The notes: generated by a model from the letters alone, not told the origin. A stretch of DNA of 64,000 nucleotides from SG8-40 sp035528435 (GCA_035528435.1 DATKYN010000062.1:1-64000), one strand, 5' to 3'; positions 25,185 to 34,003 are shown, numbered from the stretch's first letter. A program made the numbers and translations.

Positions 25185-25520
25185 GTGATTCTGGAGATTT
25201 CCGCTCTTGTGTTATTCCTGCTGGGCGGCTGGCTTTGGGCGGACAGTATGCGCGCAAGAGAGGCGGCGCTGGATGCCGGGCGGCGAGCCTGCGACGCTGA
25301 AGGTGTCCAGTTCCTCGATTGGACAGTGGCGATGGAAAAAATGCGTATCCGCCGAGCATTGGACGGGCGCCTGAGAATCCAGCGCGTCTACCAGTTTGAA
25401 TTCAGCGAAACAGGCAATAATCGTCTCGTCGGATCGATCACCATGCTCGGTACGCAACTGATCACGCTACATCTCGCGGCGGGCGATCGTGCCGCTCCGG
25501 TGATCGCCCACCTTCATTAG
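25185..25520 (+). CDS. DUF3301 domain protein
   Basis: A 111-residue protein. A single hydrophobic N-terminal segment (ILEISALVLFLLGGWLWA, residues 2-19) anchors it in the membrane. Then comes the DUF3301 pattern with A(C)xxEGVQFLDWTV, LRIQRVYQFEFSETGNNRLVGSI and TLHLA near the end. The function is unknown. It lies 27 bp after ybaK, in the same operon. The start is GTG 25185 with AGGT upstream. Confidence 0.82.
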   Translation: MILEISALVLFLLGGWLWADSMRAREAALDAGRRACDAEGVQFLDWTVAMEKMRIRRALDGRLRIQRVYQFEFSETGNNRLVGSITMLGTQLITLHLAAGDRAAPVIAHLH

Positions 25521-25639
25521 AAGCCAGGCCTCGTCCCGGTCGCAGTGATGGCCGATGGCACAGGATATCCCGATACTGGTGTCCCGATGCCCAAAGGTCG
25601 CGATTGGAGTGCCGCTTTACGGATCTTTCGTGGTGGCAG

Positions 25640-26269
25640 TCAGGTTGACCGGGGTGCGGCTTCAAAAAAATCGACCTCGCCCGTTTCCAGGGAATACTCG
25701 GCACCGACAACGCTCAGGCGTTGTTGTTGAATGAGTTGCTCAAGAACCTGCGATCCATGCCTGAGATGACTTGCCGATGCGCGGATGTTGGCCCTGACCG
25801 CTTGCTTCAACAAGGCATCGGGTGAGTTTATGAGTTCAGTCTCGAGTAGTGGCGCAACGGCAGGCCGAACCCGATCCACGATTGAACGCAGGTTGGGAGA
25901 CTGGTCATCGGTTGGTCGCCCGAGTTCCTCCAGTGTTGCCTGAATTGCACCGCACAACGAATGGCCCAGCACGACCACAAGCTGTGTGCCGAAGCGAGCG
26001 GCGGCGAATTCGACGCTGCCGACCTGCGAAGGCGCAACGATGTTTCCCGCCACGCGGATCACAAACAGATCACCCACGCCTTGATCGAAAACGATCTCGG
26101 CAGGAACACGTGAATCCGAGCAGCCCAGTATGATGGCGAACGGCGCCTGGTTGGCGACCAGCTCGTTGCGCCGGACCGGGCTGGTCAGCGTTTGTTCATT
26201 GCGCAGGCTCAATACGAAACGGCCATTCCCCTGTCGCAGCCGCTCAAGTGCCTCGTGTGCCGCAATCAT
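25640..26269 (-). CDS. Beta-class carbonic anhydrase
   Basis: A 209-residue enzyme that interconverts CO2 and bicarbonate. Zinc ligands Cys50, His103 and Cys106 are in GCSDSRVPAEIVFDQ and LGHSLCGAI, with Asp52 of the Asp-Arg dyad. ATG 26269 is preferred to a TTG 7 codons upstream because it begins just before AHEALERLRQGN. The gene follows the MscS-type gene on the same strand with a gap of 38 bp from this start. Confidence 0.93.
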   Translation of the reverse strand: MIAAHEALERLRQGNGRFVLSLRNEQTLTSPVRRNELVANQAPFAIILGCSDSRVPAEIVFDQGVGDLFVIRVAGNIVAPSQVGSVEFAAARFGTQLVVVLGHSLCGAIQATLEELGRPTDDQSPNLRSIVDRVRPAVAPLLETELINSPDALLKQAVRANIRASASHLRHGSQVLEQLIQQQRLSVVGAEYSLETGEVDFFEAAPRST

Positions 26270-26307
26270 CCGCGCTGCGCCTGCCGGCAAGCATCGTTGC
26301 TTCGCAT

Positions 26308-28302
26308 TCAGGCTTCGCCTGGCTGCAGCAGCGTTCGGTGCGGAACGGAAATCTCGATACCTTCTTCGTCGAATCGCTTCTTGATTCTGCGCAGCAGTTC
26401 ACGCTTGGTGGCGAAGATTTTGTCTGGCTGCGTTTGCACAAATGTCTTGATAATCATGCCGTACTCCGAAAATTTGTCGACCCCGAGCATTACCGGATCG
26501 CCGGTGACCCAACTGCTGAATTCCGGGTCGGCGCGAAATTCTTCCTCGACCGCTTGAATAACTGCCATCACCCGGTCCGGATCTTCCTTGAAGCCTACCG
26601 GAATTTCGAGCAGGGCTCTTCCCCAGACGTAGGTGCGATTGGTCACTGACTTGATTTCGCCGTTTGGAATGAAATGCACCCGGCCCTCGAGGTCGCGAAG
26701 TACCGTTGTACGCATATTCAGCTTCTCGACCGTCCCGGTGATCGCTCCGATCGTAATCAGGTCTCCGAGCTCATACTGGTCCTCCAGCACGATCATAAAA
26801 CCGGTGAAGTAGTCGCGCATCAGATTCTGGGCGCCAAAGGCAAATGCGACGCCGAGTATGGCGGCGCCTCCCAGTACCGTCTTGATATCAACCCCCGCTT
26901 CCTGGAACGCCAGCAGCACAGCCGAAACCATGATGAGCAGACTCAGGGCGCTCTGGAAACTCAGGGCGAGGGTGTCGGCGCGGTTGGAGCCTCTCCGCGC
27001 GCCTCCAACCTTGCCGACCAGTGTTCTGGCAATTCGCTGCGACGAGATGCGAACCAGTGCCAGCAGGGCCCACCCCAAGACAATGACCATCAGTATCCGA
27101 GGCCCGCGCACGACGAACCAGTGTCCGACGTTGCGAGGATGCAGTGGGCTTTCCAGCCAAACGGAGCGGTCGCGGGCTTTGGCGGCTTCCTGTCTTTTTT
27201 CCTCGGTCTCTTGTGTGACGGCCAGCTGCTCGTCATTCAGATTTTCGCGACGCTTGTAGAGAGAATCGAGATAGGCGCGTCGCTGGTCAATTTCTTCCCT
27301 GTTGCGCCTTTGCAATTTCTGAATGTTGTCAATGCTGCTCTCGGATTCACGCAACTCAGCCTTGCTGGCCTCATTGTCGATGAGTCTTTGCAGATTCGCG
27401 CGCGCACCGTCAGCCGCCAGATCAAGGTTTTTTCTTGACTGCTTTGCTGTGTCGAGCAGCGACTGCTCGATCTCGATCTGCGCGTCGAGTGCGCGTTTTC
27501 GTTCGACGAAACTGACCAGTTCCTGCTCCGCGACTCGCGCTTCCGCCTCGAGTTTCTCCGCTTCCCGGCGCGCTTCGATTTGTTCTGCGGTTTCAGGTTG
27601 CGCCGCCGAAGGTTGTGAATCAGGGGTTGTTTGCCCAGTGGCGATAGCGGCGCCAGGCACCATCATCTGGACGGCCGAGGGGCCGGTTGGCGCGGCCGGG
27701 GACGCGGCAGGTGGCGATTGTGGTGGGGCCGCGGGCTGGGCCAACGTCGGGTTGAGCAGTGTCTCCAGCGCCTGTTGATCATTTTCAATTTTCTGCTCCA
27801 GGGCCTGGATCTGGGATTGCATGTTCTTTCCGCTATTGAACTTCAGCTCCAGCTCGGTCTTGGCGACCACAATCACCTGCTCCAGCCTCTGAATCTCTTC
27901 TTTCAGGGCTGCTGCCTCCTTCGATACCTCATTGCCGTCCAGCGCCTCGTCACCCCCCAGCGCCTGCAACTGCGCCACCGTGTCCGTGAGTTCCGTCTCG
28001 GCTTTATCGATGTACACATTGAGCTTGTCGAAAAACTGTTCCAGCTCGGCAAAATTCTGCCTGGTCTCGACCAGTTTTTCCTGATCGAGCTTGATGACTT
28101 CACGCAGCCGGTTAACGCGCTCCGTTTCGGTCATCGGCGATTTGTCTTTCTGTCGCAGAGAAGTATCCGGTTGTTCCGATTTCTGCACTTCGACATTTTC
28201 GTTATCTTGTGCCGTGAGTTTCCCCGGGGTTGCACCCGTGACCACGGCCAGCAGAAGGAGGGCGCAGAGCTTGAATGAGAGCGTGATGTCGTTGGATGTC
28301 AT
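26308..28302 (-). CDS. Large MscS family mechanosensitive channel with coiled-coil periplasmic domain
   Basis: A 664-residue membrane protein. The signal peptide (residues 1-31) leads into a long coiled-coil periplasmic region (about 60-200 and 240-380) split by a Pro/Ala-rich linker (LAQPAAPPQSPPAASPAAP at 191-209). A transmembrane helix follows (ILMVIVLGWALLALVRI), then the MscS pore core with GAAILGVAFAFGAQNLMRDYFTGFMIVLEDQYELGDLITIG. The cytoplasmic vestibule contains RDLEGRVHFIPNGEI and ends IEISVPHRTL. It releases solutes on osmotic downshock. It precedes the carbonic anhydrase gene. Confidence 0.9.
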   Translation of the reverse strand: MTSNDITLSFKLCALLLLAVVTGATPGKLTAQDNENVEVQKSEQPDTSLRQKDKSPMTETERVNRLREVIKLDQEKLVETRQNFAELEQFFDKLNVYIDKAETELTDTVAQLQALGGDEALDGNEVSKEAAALKEEIQRLEQVIVVAKTELELKFNSGKNMQSQIQALEQKIENDQQALETLLNPTLAQPAAPPQSPPAASPAAPTGPSAVQMMVPGAAIATGQTTPDSQPSAAQPETAEQIEARREAEKLEAEARVAEQELVSFVERKRALDAQIEIEQSLLDTAKQSRKNLDLAADGARANLQRLIDNEASKAELRESESSIDNIQKLQRRNREEIDQRRAYLDSLYKRRENLNDEQLAVTQETEEKRQEAAKARDRSVWLESPLHPRNVGHWFVVRGPRILMVIVLGWALLALVRISSQRIARTLVGKVGGARRGSNRADTLALSFQSALSLLIMVSAVLLAFQEAGVDIKTVLGGAAILGVAFAFGAQNLMRDYFTGFMIVLEDQYELGDLITIGAITGTVEKLNMRTTVLRDLEGRVHFIPNGEIKSVTNRTYVWGRALLEIPVGFKEDPDRVMAVIQAVEEEFRADPEFSSWVTGDPVMLGVDKFSEYGMIIKTFVQTQPDKIFATKRELLRRIKKRFDEEGIEISVPHRTLLQPGEA

Positions 28303-28801
28303 TGGCGCAGCAGCGGTTCAGATGATTCCAGTCCGGATCTTTCAGTCGCCCATTGTCGTATTCGGCACAGGCGATCTCTTATGCCCCACGGCTGGAGAAA
28401 GAATGCAGGTGGCGATGGCAGAAACATGCCCCGCAAGCACGAATTGTAAGCGATTCCCGGTACCTGCAAATTCGGCTTTTCGCTGCGTATGAAGCTCATA
28501 ATTCCGCTCTTGCTGCTGGCGCAGGCACTTATGGCTGATGTTCCGGAGTAATTTACCAGGGAGGATGCGGTAGCTCATCAGCTATCACCGAGTCAGCAAG
28601 AACTTCGACGGAGCGATCGAGAGGTGTCGGGCGCGAGCGCGATTCTTGCATAGCTGTGAGTGTGTGAGGGGTCGTCTGCGCTGCCACTCGTAAGGATCCT
28701 GACTTGGGTATTGGAAAATCCAGGCGGGTCTTCCGATCAAATGCCATCGGCGTTGGTAGTAATGTTGTGGCACCATGAGGCGCATTGCTATCGGAGATAA
28801 C
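28303..28801. other. 499-bp intergenic region with an orphan signal-peptide mini-frame
   Basis: No full gene is seen. ATG 28489 opens a 20-residue frame ending TAA at 28549-28551 that reads MKLIIPLLLLAQALMADVPE: a signal peptide with an Ala-containing cleavage region and a stop almost at once. No Shine-Dalgarno precedes it, so it is more likely the remnant of a secreted-protein gene than a live micro-gene. A small inverted repeat TAGCT-CATC-AGCTA occurs about 20 nt later. Confidence 0.4.
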
Positions 28802-29071
28802 ATGACTGCGGATATAAATGAAGAAGAGGTCTCGATGCTGCGTACCGAGATTGAGATGTTGATGGGAGAGCGCGATGGCTTGCTGCGAACGGTGGGCGCT
28901 GCGGCGGTGTTCGTTGCGCATCTTGACAGTTCGGTGCTGCCTGAGGAAACCTACACATCAGCCGATGTCCTCGCGCATGCGTTGAATTCGTTGTCGGAAG
29001 AAACGCTGCGCGATGCGCTTGAAACCGTGCGGCCCGAAGTCGACCCGACGTCGGGTGAGTCAGGCAGCTGA
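28802..29071 (+). CDS. Small acidic protein of unknown function
   Basis: An 89-residue protein, strongly acidic. It is rich in Glu and Asp at the N-terminus (TADINEEEVSMLRTEIEMLMGERDGLLRTVGAA), where heptad-like spacing suggests a short coiled coil, then ends with EETLRDALETVRPEVDPTSG. It has no signal peptide and no family I recognise. GGAG lies 6 nt before ATG 28802, a good start. It precedes the patatin gene by 36 bp and may share its operon. Confidence 0.55.
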   Translation: MTADINEEEVSMLRTEIEMLMGERDGLLRTVGAAAVFVAHLDSSVLPEETYTSADVLAHALNSLSEETLRDALETVRPEVDPTSGESGS

Positions 29072-29107
29072 CCTCGCGGTGAGGTTCGACCGAGTATTCC
29101 TTTCCCG

Positions 29108-30277
29108 GTGACAGACAACAGGCGCGCACAGTCCGATACGGCCCTGGTGCTGACGGGCGGCGGCGCACGCGCCGCCTATCAGGTTGGTGTGCTGCGAGCA
29201 CTGGCCCACATTCTCCCGCACGGAATACCCAACCCTTTCCCGATCGTCTGCGGCACATCGGCCGGCGCGATCAATGCCGCAGCTATCGCTGCTGGCGCCA
29301 ACGATTTTCATCGCGCGGCACGCCGGTTGCAGCTGGTTTGGCGAAACTTCCGTGCAAACCAGGTGTACCGGTCAGACCCTCTCGGTATTGCGGCGACGGG
29401 TGTCCGTTGGTTGCTCGAACCGGTCTTGAGGCGCCTGGGTCGAAAAGCCCCCGTCGCGCTGCTGGATAACACGCCGCTGAGCGAGTTACTAAGGAAGCGA
29501 CTGGATCTGCACGAACTGGGTGACATGATTGGTTCGGGGGCGCTACGTGCTTTCGCGATTTCGGCATCCTGTTACAGCACAGGCGAATCAATCAGTTTTT
29601 ATCAGGGAAACGATCTGCTTTCCGGCTGGCGGCGTGCCAGACGTGTCGGAGTGCGGGCAGAGATCGGCGTCGAGCATCTGCTCGCATCCAGTGCGCTGCC
29701 TTTTATCTTTCCGCCAGTGCGAATTCGCCGCAAGTATTTTGGCGATGGCTCGATGCGCCAGATGGCGCCTGTCAGTCCGGCTTTGCATCTGGGCGCGCGG
29801 CGGGTATTCGTCATCAGCGTAGGCCGGCAACTGACCGAAGAGCGCGAACGTGTCAATACCGATGCCTATCCGTCACTCGCGCAGATTGCTGGTCACGCAC
29901 TCAACAGTATTTTCCTGGATGGCCTTGAAACCGATGTCGAAAGATTGCAACGAATAAATCGTACATTGCGGTTGGTGCCGTCCGAGAGTCGCGACCCGGA
30001 TCTGTTTCAGCTTCGTGAAGTCGAAGTTCTTGTCATGCGCCCCTCGGAAGATCTTGGTGCGCTGGCAACGCAACACGCAGGGAAGCTGCCGATTGCCGTG
30101 CGGTTGCTGTTATCACTGATTGGCGGGATGCGCCGGGGAGGCGGAAATCTTGTCAGCTATCTGCTGTTTGAAAAAAGCTACTGTCGCGCACTGATCGATC
30201 TTGGTTACCGTGACACCATGGCGCGGCGTGACGAGGTTGTCCAGTTTCTCGGAGCCGGCTCGCGGGCTGCCCGCTAA
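29108..30277 (+). CDS. Patatin-like phospholipase
   Basis: A 389-residue protein with the patatin fold. The oxyanion loop GGGARAAYQVGVL (residues 18-30) and the nucleophile motif GTSAG (Ser51) are present, and the catalytic Asp is in GDGSM near residue 213. The middle contains ASSALPFIFPPVRI. Patatins hydrolyse acyl chains of phospholipids or other lipids; no signal peptide or barrel domain is seen, so it is likely cytoplasmic or membrane-associated. Start GTG 29108 has no strong ribosome-binding site. The stop overlaps the next start (TAATG). Confidence 0.9.
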   Translation: MTDNRRAQSDTALVLTGGGARAAYQVGVLRALAHILPHGIPNPFPIVCGTSAGAINAAAIAAGANDFHRAARRLQLVWRNFRANQVYRSDPLGIAATGVRWLLEPVLRRLGRKAPVALLDNTPLSELLRKRLDLHELGDMIGSGALRAFAISASCYSTGESISFYQGNDLLSGWRRARRVGVRAEIGVEHLLASSALPFIFPPVRIRRKYFGDGSMRQMAPVSPALHLGARRVFVISVGRQLTEERERVNTDAYPSLAQIAGHALNSIFLDGLETDVERLQRINRTLRLVPSESRDPDLFQLREVEVLVMRPSEDLGALATQHAGKLPIAVRLLLSLIGGMRRGGGNLVSYLLFEKSYCRALIDLGYRDTMARRDEVVQFLGAGSRAAR

Positions 30278-30882
30278 TGGGTACCGACAAGCCGTTTTCC
30301 CCTGCCTGCGCTCGCAATAGCGAGCCGATCGCGAGCGTGCTCGTGCCTTTGTTGCAGGATATCGAATCCGTGCTGGAAATTGGCAGCGGCACCGGACAGC
30401 ATGCAGTCTGCTTTGGCGCCCGGTCGCCTCACCTTGTATGGCAGACATCCGATTTGCCGGAGAACCATCAGGGCATCCGGCAGTGGGTCGATGAAGCTGC
30501 GTTGCCCAACGTGTTGCCTCCTCTGCATCTGGATGTTGACCAGTCTGCATGGCCGGTCGAGCGCGTAAGCGCGGTGTTCACCGCGAACACTCTGCATATT
30601 GCGGCGTGGTCGAGCGTGCAAAACATGTTCAGGGGTGTTTCACGGGTGCTGGATTCAAATGGACTGTTTTGCGTTTACGGACCGTTCAGGTATGGCGACG
30701 TGCATACGTCTGAATCCAATGCCCGATTTGATGCTTCGTTGCGCGCGCATAATTCGCACAGCGGCATTCGAGCATTCGAAGACGTGCACGAATTGGCGCA
30801 TCGCAACGGTCTTGCGCTCCAGAGCGATTACATCATGCCGGCGAACAATCGGTTGTTGATATTCAGAAAAGCAGACCCGTAG
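30277..30882 (+). CDS. DUF938 SAM-dependent methyltransferase-like protein
   Basis: A 201-residue protein. It begins KPFSPACARNSEPIASVL, then VLEIGSGTGQHAVCFG (SAM-binding motif I, residues 32-47), WQTSDLPENHQGIRQW, FTANTLHIAAW and VYGPFRYGDVHTSESNARFDASL. This is the DUF938 layout, a methyltransferase-fold family of unknown substrate. It starts on the A of the patatin stop, so it is probably co-translated with it. Confidence 0.85.
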   Translation: MGTDKPFSPACARNSEPIASVLVPLLQDIESVLEIGSGTGQHAVCFGARSPHLVWQTSDLPENHQGIRQWVDEAALPNVLPPLHLDVDQSAWPVERVSAVFTANTLHIAAWSSVQNMFRGVSRVLDSNGLFCVYGPFRYGDVHTSESNARFDASLRAHNSHSGIRAFEDVHELAHRNGLALQSDYIMPANNRLLIFRKADP

Positions 30883-31131
30883 AAAGGGCCTCGCTGTTTC
30901 TCAGGGGCATTACTTTTCTTCTATCGCTGGCGCTGGTCAAACGTGGCACCCGGGATCGCGCAGTGAAAGTCAGGGGCTTGTTGCTGGATTCGAACATGAT
31001 CGGGCTCGTTTTGGTTCAGGTGCCGGAATTCTTGCTGATAGTCGAGAGGTGAAAAGACATTCACTATCCTGCGCAGTATGATTCTGGCATTAACACCATC
31101 GCTATCAACAGGATCATGCCCGGATGGGTGA
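30883..31131. other. Gap between the DUF938 gene and the next candidate gene
   Basis: I see no convincing coding region or terminator here. A long minus-strand frame crosses it but has the look of a shadow frame (low-complexity Pro/Ser/Cys composition). Confidence 0.4.
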
Positions 31132-31383
31132 GTGAACCGTTTTGCGAAGGGTGTCTGGCACGGTTGCGACAATGCCGAACATCGATTAAATGGTGAACTT
31201 GCGAAACAGGTCAGGCTTGATCTGCCGCATCTCGGACACGGCATCAAATCGCAGGAATTCCTGCGATTCATCGCCAGTCGTATCGAACAGCTATTGGCGG
31301 AGCATAATTGCGGTGCGGTGCAGGCCATTGCCGTGTGGGCACACAATGTTGATCGTGTTGCATCGATAACGGGGGGGGCATGA
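31132..31383 (+). CDS. Possible small gene overlapping the epimerase start
   Basis: An 83-codon frame starts at GTG 31132 and its stop TGA overlaps the epimerase ATG by 4 nt (ATGA), the same coupling seen elsewhere in the window. The predicted protein contains KSQEFLRFIASRIEQLLAEHNCGAVQAIAVWAHN, plausibly helical, but no family is recognised and the start has only a weak ribosome-binding site (GGATGGG). A perfect 22-bp palindrome lies inside it, which argues that the DNA may be regulatory instead. Confidence 0.3.
   Translation: MNRFAKGVWHGCDNAEHRLNGELAKQVRLDLPHLGHGIKSQEFLRFIASRIEQLLAEHNCGAVQAIAVWAHNVDRVASITGGA
31247..31268. promoter_or_regulatory. Perfect 22-bp palindrome
   Basis: The half-site AATCGCAGGAA (31247-31257) is followed by its exact reverse complement TTCCTGCGATT (31258-31268) with no spacer. 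It lies 112 bp before the epimerase ATG. A perfect palindrome of this length is far beyond chance for a 64-kb window, and its size fits a dimeric transcription-factor operator. Confidence 0.55.
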
Positions 31384-32282
31384 AAGTATTCATTACCGGT
31401 GCGGCCGGTTACATTGGCGGGTCGGTTGCCGTGACCTTGATCAAGGCCGGCCACAAGGTGGCAGGGTTGGTGCGAAGTGAAAAAAGGGCCCGTCAGGTCG
31501 AGCCCTTCGGAATCGAACCGGTCATCGGTGATCTGACCGATTCCGCGGTGCTGGAGCGGTCCGCTGGTTCTGCGGATGCGGTCTTTAATGTTGCGAATTC
31601 CGACAACCGGGACGTTGTGGATCTGTTCCTTAATGTCATGCAAGGAACAGGCAAGACCTTTATCCAGTCCAGCGGCACCAGCATCGTTGCCGACCTTGCT
31701 GATGGCGAGCACCCGGGCAAGATATACGAAGAGACCACGCCGCTTGATCCGTTGCCCTTGCGTGCCGGCCGGGTAGCGCTGAACGATGCGGTTCTGGCTG
31801 CGTCGAACGCGCAGCTGCGGACGATGGTGATCTGCCCGTCATTGATTTACGGTATTGGACTCGGCGCATCGTCTGACAGCATGCAGGTGCCGTGGATGAT
31901 TGATCTGGCCAGGAAGCACGCTATTGGCCGCCATATCGGCCCTGGCGAGAATATCTGGTCCAACGTTCACATCAATGATCTCGTTGATTTGTATGTGCGC
32001 GCTTTGCAAGATGCACCTGGCGGCGCCCTCTACTACGCCGAGAATGGCGAGAATTCCATGCGTGAACTCGCCGAAGCGGTTAGCCGGATGCTCGGCCACG
32101 GGGGGCGCACGCAGCGCATGACGGTCGAAGAAGCCGTGGCCGAATGGGGCGAAGGTGGGGCGCGTTACACGATGGGCTCCAACAGCCGCGTGCGCGCGGT
32201 GCGTGCGCGGCAGGAACTCGGCTGGTCGCCATCAGCTCTATCGCTGCTCGATGAAGTCGAGCGCGGTTGCTACAGAAGTTGA
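31380..32282 (+). CDS. NAD-dependent epimerase/dehydratase family protein
   Basis: A 300-residue extended SDR. The Rossmann motif GAAGYIGGSVAVTLIKAGHKVAGLVRSEKRA starts at residue 7. It has INDLVDLYVRAL near 197 and a C-terminal substrate domain. The usual YxxxK is not clearly present, as in many atypical SDR members that bind isoflavone or act on aldehydes, so the activity is uncertain. The ATG overlaps the stop of a possible short upstream frame. It is transcribed convergently with the SoxYZ-like gene. Confidence 0.82.
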   Translation: MKVFITGAAGYIGGSVAVTLIKAGHKVAGLVRSEKRARQVEPFGIEPVIGDLTDSAVLERSAGSADAVFNVANSDNRDVVDLFLNVMQGTGKTFIQSSGTSIVADLADGEHPGKIYEETTPLDPLPLRAGRVALNDAVLAASNAQLRTMVICPSLIYGIGLGASSDSMQVPWMIDLARKHAIGRHIGPGENIWSNVHINDLVDLYVRALQDAPGGALYYAENGENSMRELAEAVSRMLGHGGRTQRMTVEEAVAEWGEGGARYTMGSNSRVRAVRARQELGWSPSALSLLDEVERGCYRS

Positions 32283-32293
32283 GCGGCCCGCCG

Positions 32294-33091
32294 CTATTTC
32301 ACCGTCTTGACGGCGATTCGCTGCTCGAATCGCAATTCGCTTGAGTCGACAACTTCCGCGCGCAGTTCTCCATCTCCCTCAGGCAGGAAATAGAACCGGA
32401 ACACCGGGTTTTCGCTGATCGTAAAATCAACATCGGCCGACATCACGAGCTGTTCGGAATAGTAAACGTTCACCTGCCGGACAAAATGCGGTTCGAGAAT
32501 GACATTAGTCGACATGCCGGTGATTTGCGGGTGCCTGATCATCAATTGAGCCGGCACCGGTTCGCCGGCATTGCTTAGCATGTTATCCATGCTCAGGCGC
32601 ATCTTGCCGAGCGAGGGATCTACTGGCCCGCCCGATATCGGAGCCGAGCAGCCGCCGGCGCCGAAGACCATGGCACTGTCCATCCAGAGGGAGCCGTCGT
32701 TCATCTCCGCAATGGCGCGAATTGGTGACGAGCTTTCCATGCGCACGCGCGTTTCAATATCTGCGCGCCCGCTTTTCGGCGTCATGGTGAATTTGACGCC
32801 GAATGGCGAGGGGTTCTCATCGATGATTACGTATATATGCTTGATGTAGCGTTCCGGCTTCTGGTTGATATAGGTTCGCACCATCACCGGCACCACCGCC
32901 GCGTCGTCCGCGCGTTGGCTGACGTATAACTGCAGTACGTCGGTTGCGTGCGCATGAACCGTTCGCTCCCCAAACAGTAAGGGTTTGAGCTGCAACCAGT
33001 TCGCATTCGCGTCTGGTTCTGCGGTGTGTCCTTTCACCGCACTCAGCGAGCAGGCCAGCAACGCCAACAGACTCAGGATCCTTACTGTCAT
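32294..33091 (-). CDS. SoxYZ-like carrier protein (quinoprotein-associated type)
   Basis: A 265-residue periplasmic protein. The signal peptide (residues 1-24) is followed by a SoxY-like domain with the carrier motif FGAGGCSAP (Cys148) and then a SoxZ-like immunoglobulin domain ending EPHFVRQVNVYYSEQLVMSADVDFTISENPVFRFYF. In known systems the Cys of the GGC motif is the attachment site and the fusion serves a quinoprotein dehydrogenase or thiosulfate oxidation. No such partner is found nearby, so the role here is open. AGGAGG lies 8 nt before ATG 33091. Confidence 0.85.
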   Translation of the reverse strand: MTVRILSLLALLACSLSAVKGHTAEPDANANWLQLKPLLFGERTVHAHATDVLQLYVSQRADDAAVVPVMVRTYINQKPERYIKHIYVIIDENPSPFGVKFTMTPKSGRADIETRVRMESSSPIRAIAEMNDGSLWMDSAMVFGAGGCSAPISGGPVDPSLGKMRLSMDNMLSNAGEPVPAQLMIRHPQITGMSTNVILEPHFVRQVNVYYSEQLVMSADVDFTISENPVFRFYFLPEGDGELRAEVVDSSELRFEQRIAVKTVK

Positions 33092-33217
33092 ATCGCATCC
33101 TCCTGAAGGCATCCAGAATATTAAAACTGAACGATCTCCGATCATATACCGATACTTTGCCGCAAGTGGCAGTAAACCGCGCCTCTTGAAATGGACCTGG
33201 CGCATGCCGAATGCACG

Positions 33218-33991
33218 TCAGTTGCGGCTCTTGCGTGCCTTTGCGAGCTGTTCTTGCAGCTTGTCGATGCGCTGGTGATTGTCTTCGGAACCTATGTAGG
33301 TCCGGAACAGCCACTCCTGAACACGCATGGCACTGTCCAGATCCTGGTTCAATACCTGGTTCGACAAGCGCTTGGTTTCGGCAAGACAGCCGCGGTCGTA
33401 ACCGGCCATCTCTTTGGCGATGGCCCCGACAGAAGACATAAGCTCCCCTTCGGGGAAGACCTTGCTGATGTAACCCATGCGCTCAGCCTCAGCGGCATCG
33501 TATATCCGACCCGTGAGCGCGACTTCCCTGGCGCGTCCCATTCCGATGATGCGCCACAGCGGGTCCATGATCGGCGTCAATGACAACGCGATTTCACGCT
33601 GTCCGAATTTGGCCCGTGTAGAGGCGTAACGGATATCGCACATCATGGTCAGATCGAAACCGCCCGCGATCGCGGCCCCGCCGACGGCGCATATGACTGG
33701 TTGTTCGCAGAATAGTATGGCCCGGTAAGCGCGGTGAAACAGCTCGGTGTAGGTTTCATTGGAGATTTTCTCCAGTTTGCGAATCTCACCCAGATCAAAA
33801 CCTGCGGAAAAATATCGCTCCCCCCCGGTGAAAACAATGACGTTGACGTCGTCCCTTGTGCCCAATTCATTGAACATTGCCGTGACTTCGAGGAGCACGT
33901 CGGGCGCCAGTGCATTACCTTTGTCCGGCCGATTAATCGTGACCGTTGCGACACGCTGACTGACTTCAAGTAGCAAATACTGATAGCTCAT
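33218..33991 (-). CDS. Enoyl-CoA hydratase/isomerase family protein
   Basis: A 257-residue crotonase-fold protein. It has VTINRPDKGNALAPD near 17, the oxyanion strand YFSAGFDLGEI near 61-71, GGAAIAGGFDLTMMCDIRYA near 104-123 and PIMDPLWRIIGMGRAREVALTG. The Glu that catalyses hydration in true hydratases is not obvious, so isomerase or hydrolase activity cannot be excluded. ATG 33991 and ATG 34003 are both possible; AAGGAA fits neither spacing perfectly. Function in fatty-acid or PHA precursor metabolism is only suggested by family. Confidence 0.88.
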   Translation of the reverse strand: MSYQYLLLEVSQRVATVTINRPDKGNALAPDVLLEVTAMFNELGTRDDVNVIVFTGGERYFSAGFDLGEIRKLEKISNETYTELFHRAYRAILFCEQPVICAVGGAAIAGGFDLTMMCDIRYASTRAKFGQREIALSLTPIMDPLWRIIGMGRAREVALTGRIYDAAEAERMGYISKVFPEGELMSSVGAIAKEMAGYDRGCLAETKRLSNQVLNQDLDSAMRVQEWLFRTYIGSEDNHQRIDKLQEQLAKARKSRN

Positions 33992-34003
33992 ATTCTTTTT
34001 CAT

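Noticed and set aside
30921..31712. 263-codon minus-strand frame opposite the epimerase gene
   Set aside because: Its right half is a shadow of the epimerase; the left half has no recognisable domain or start signal.
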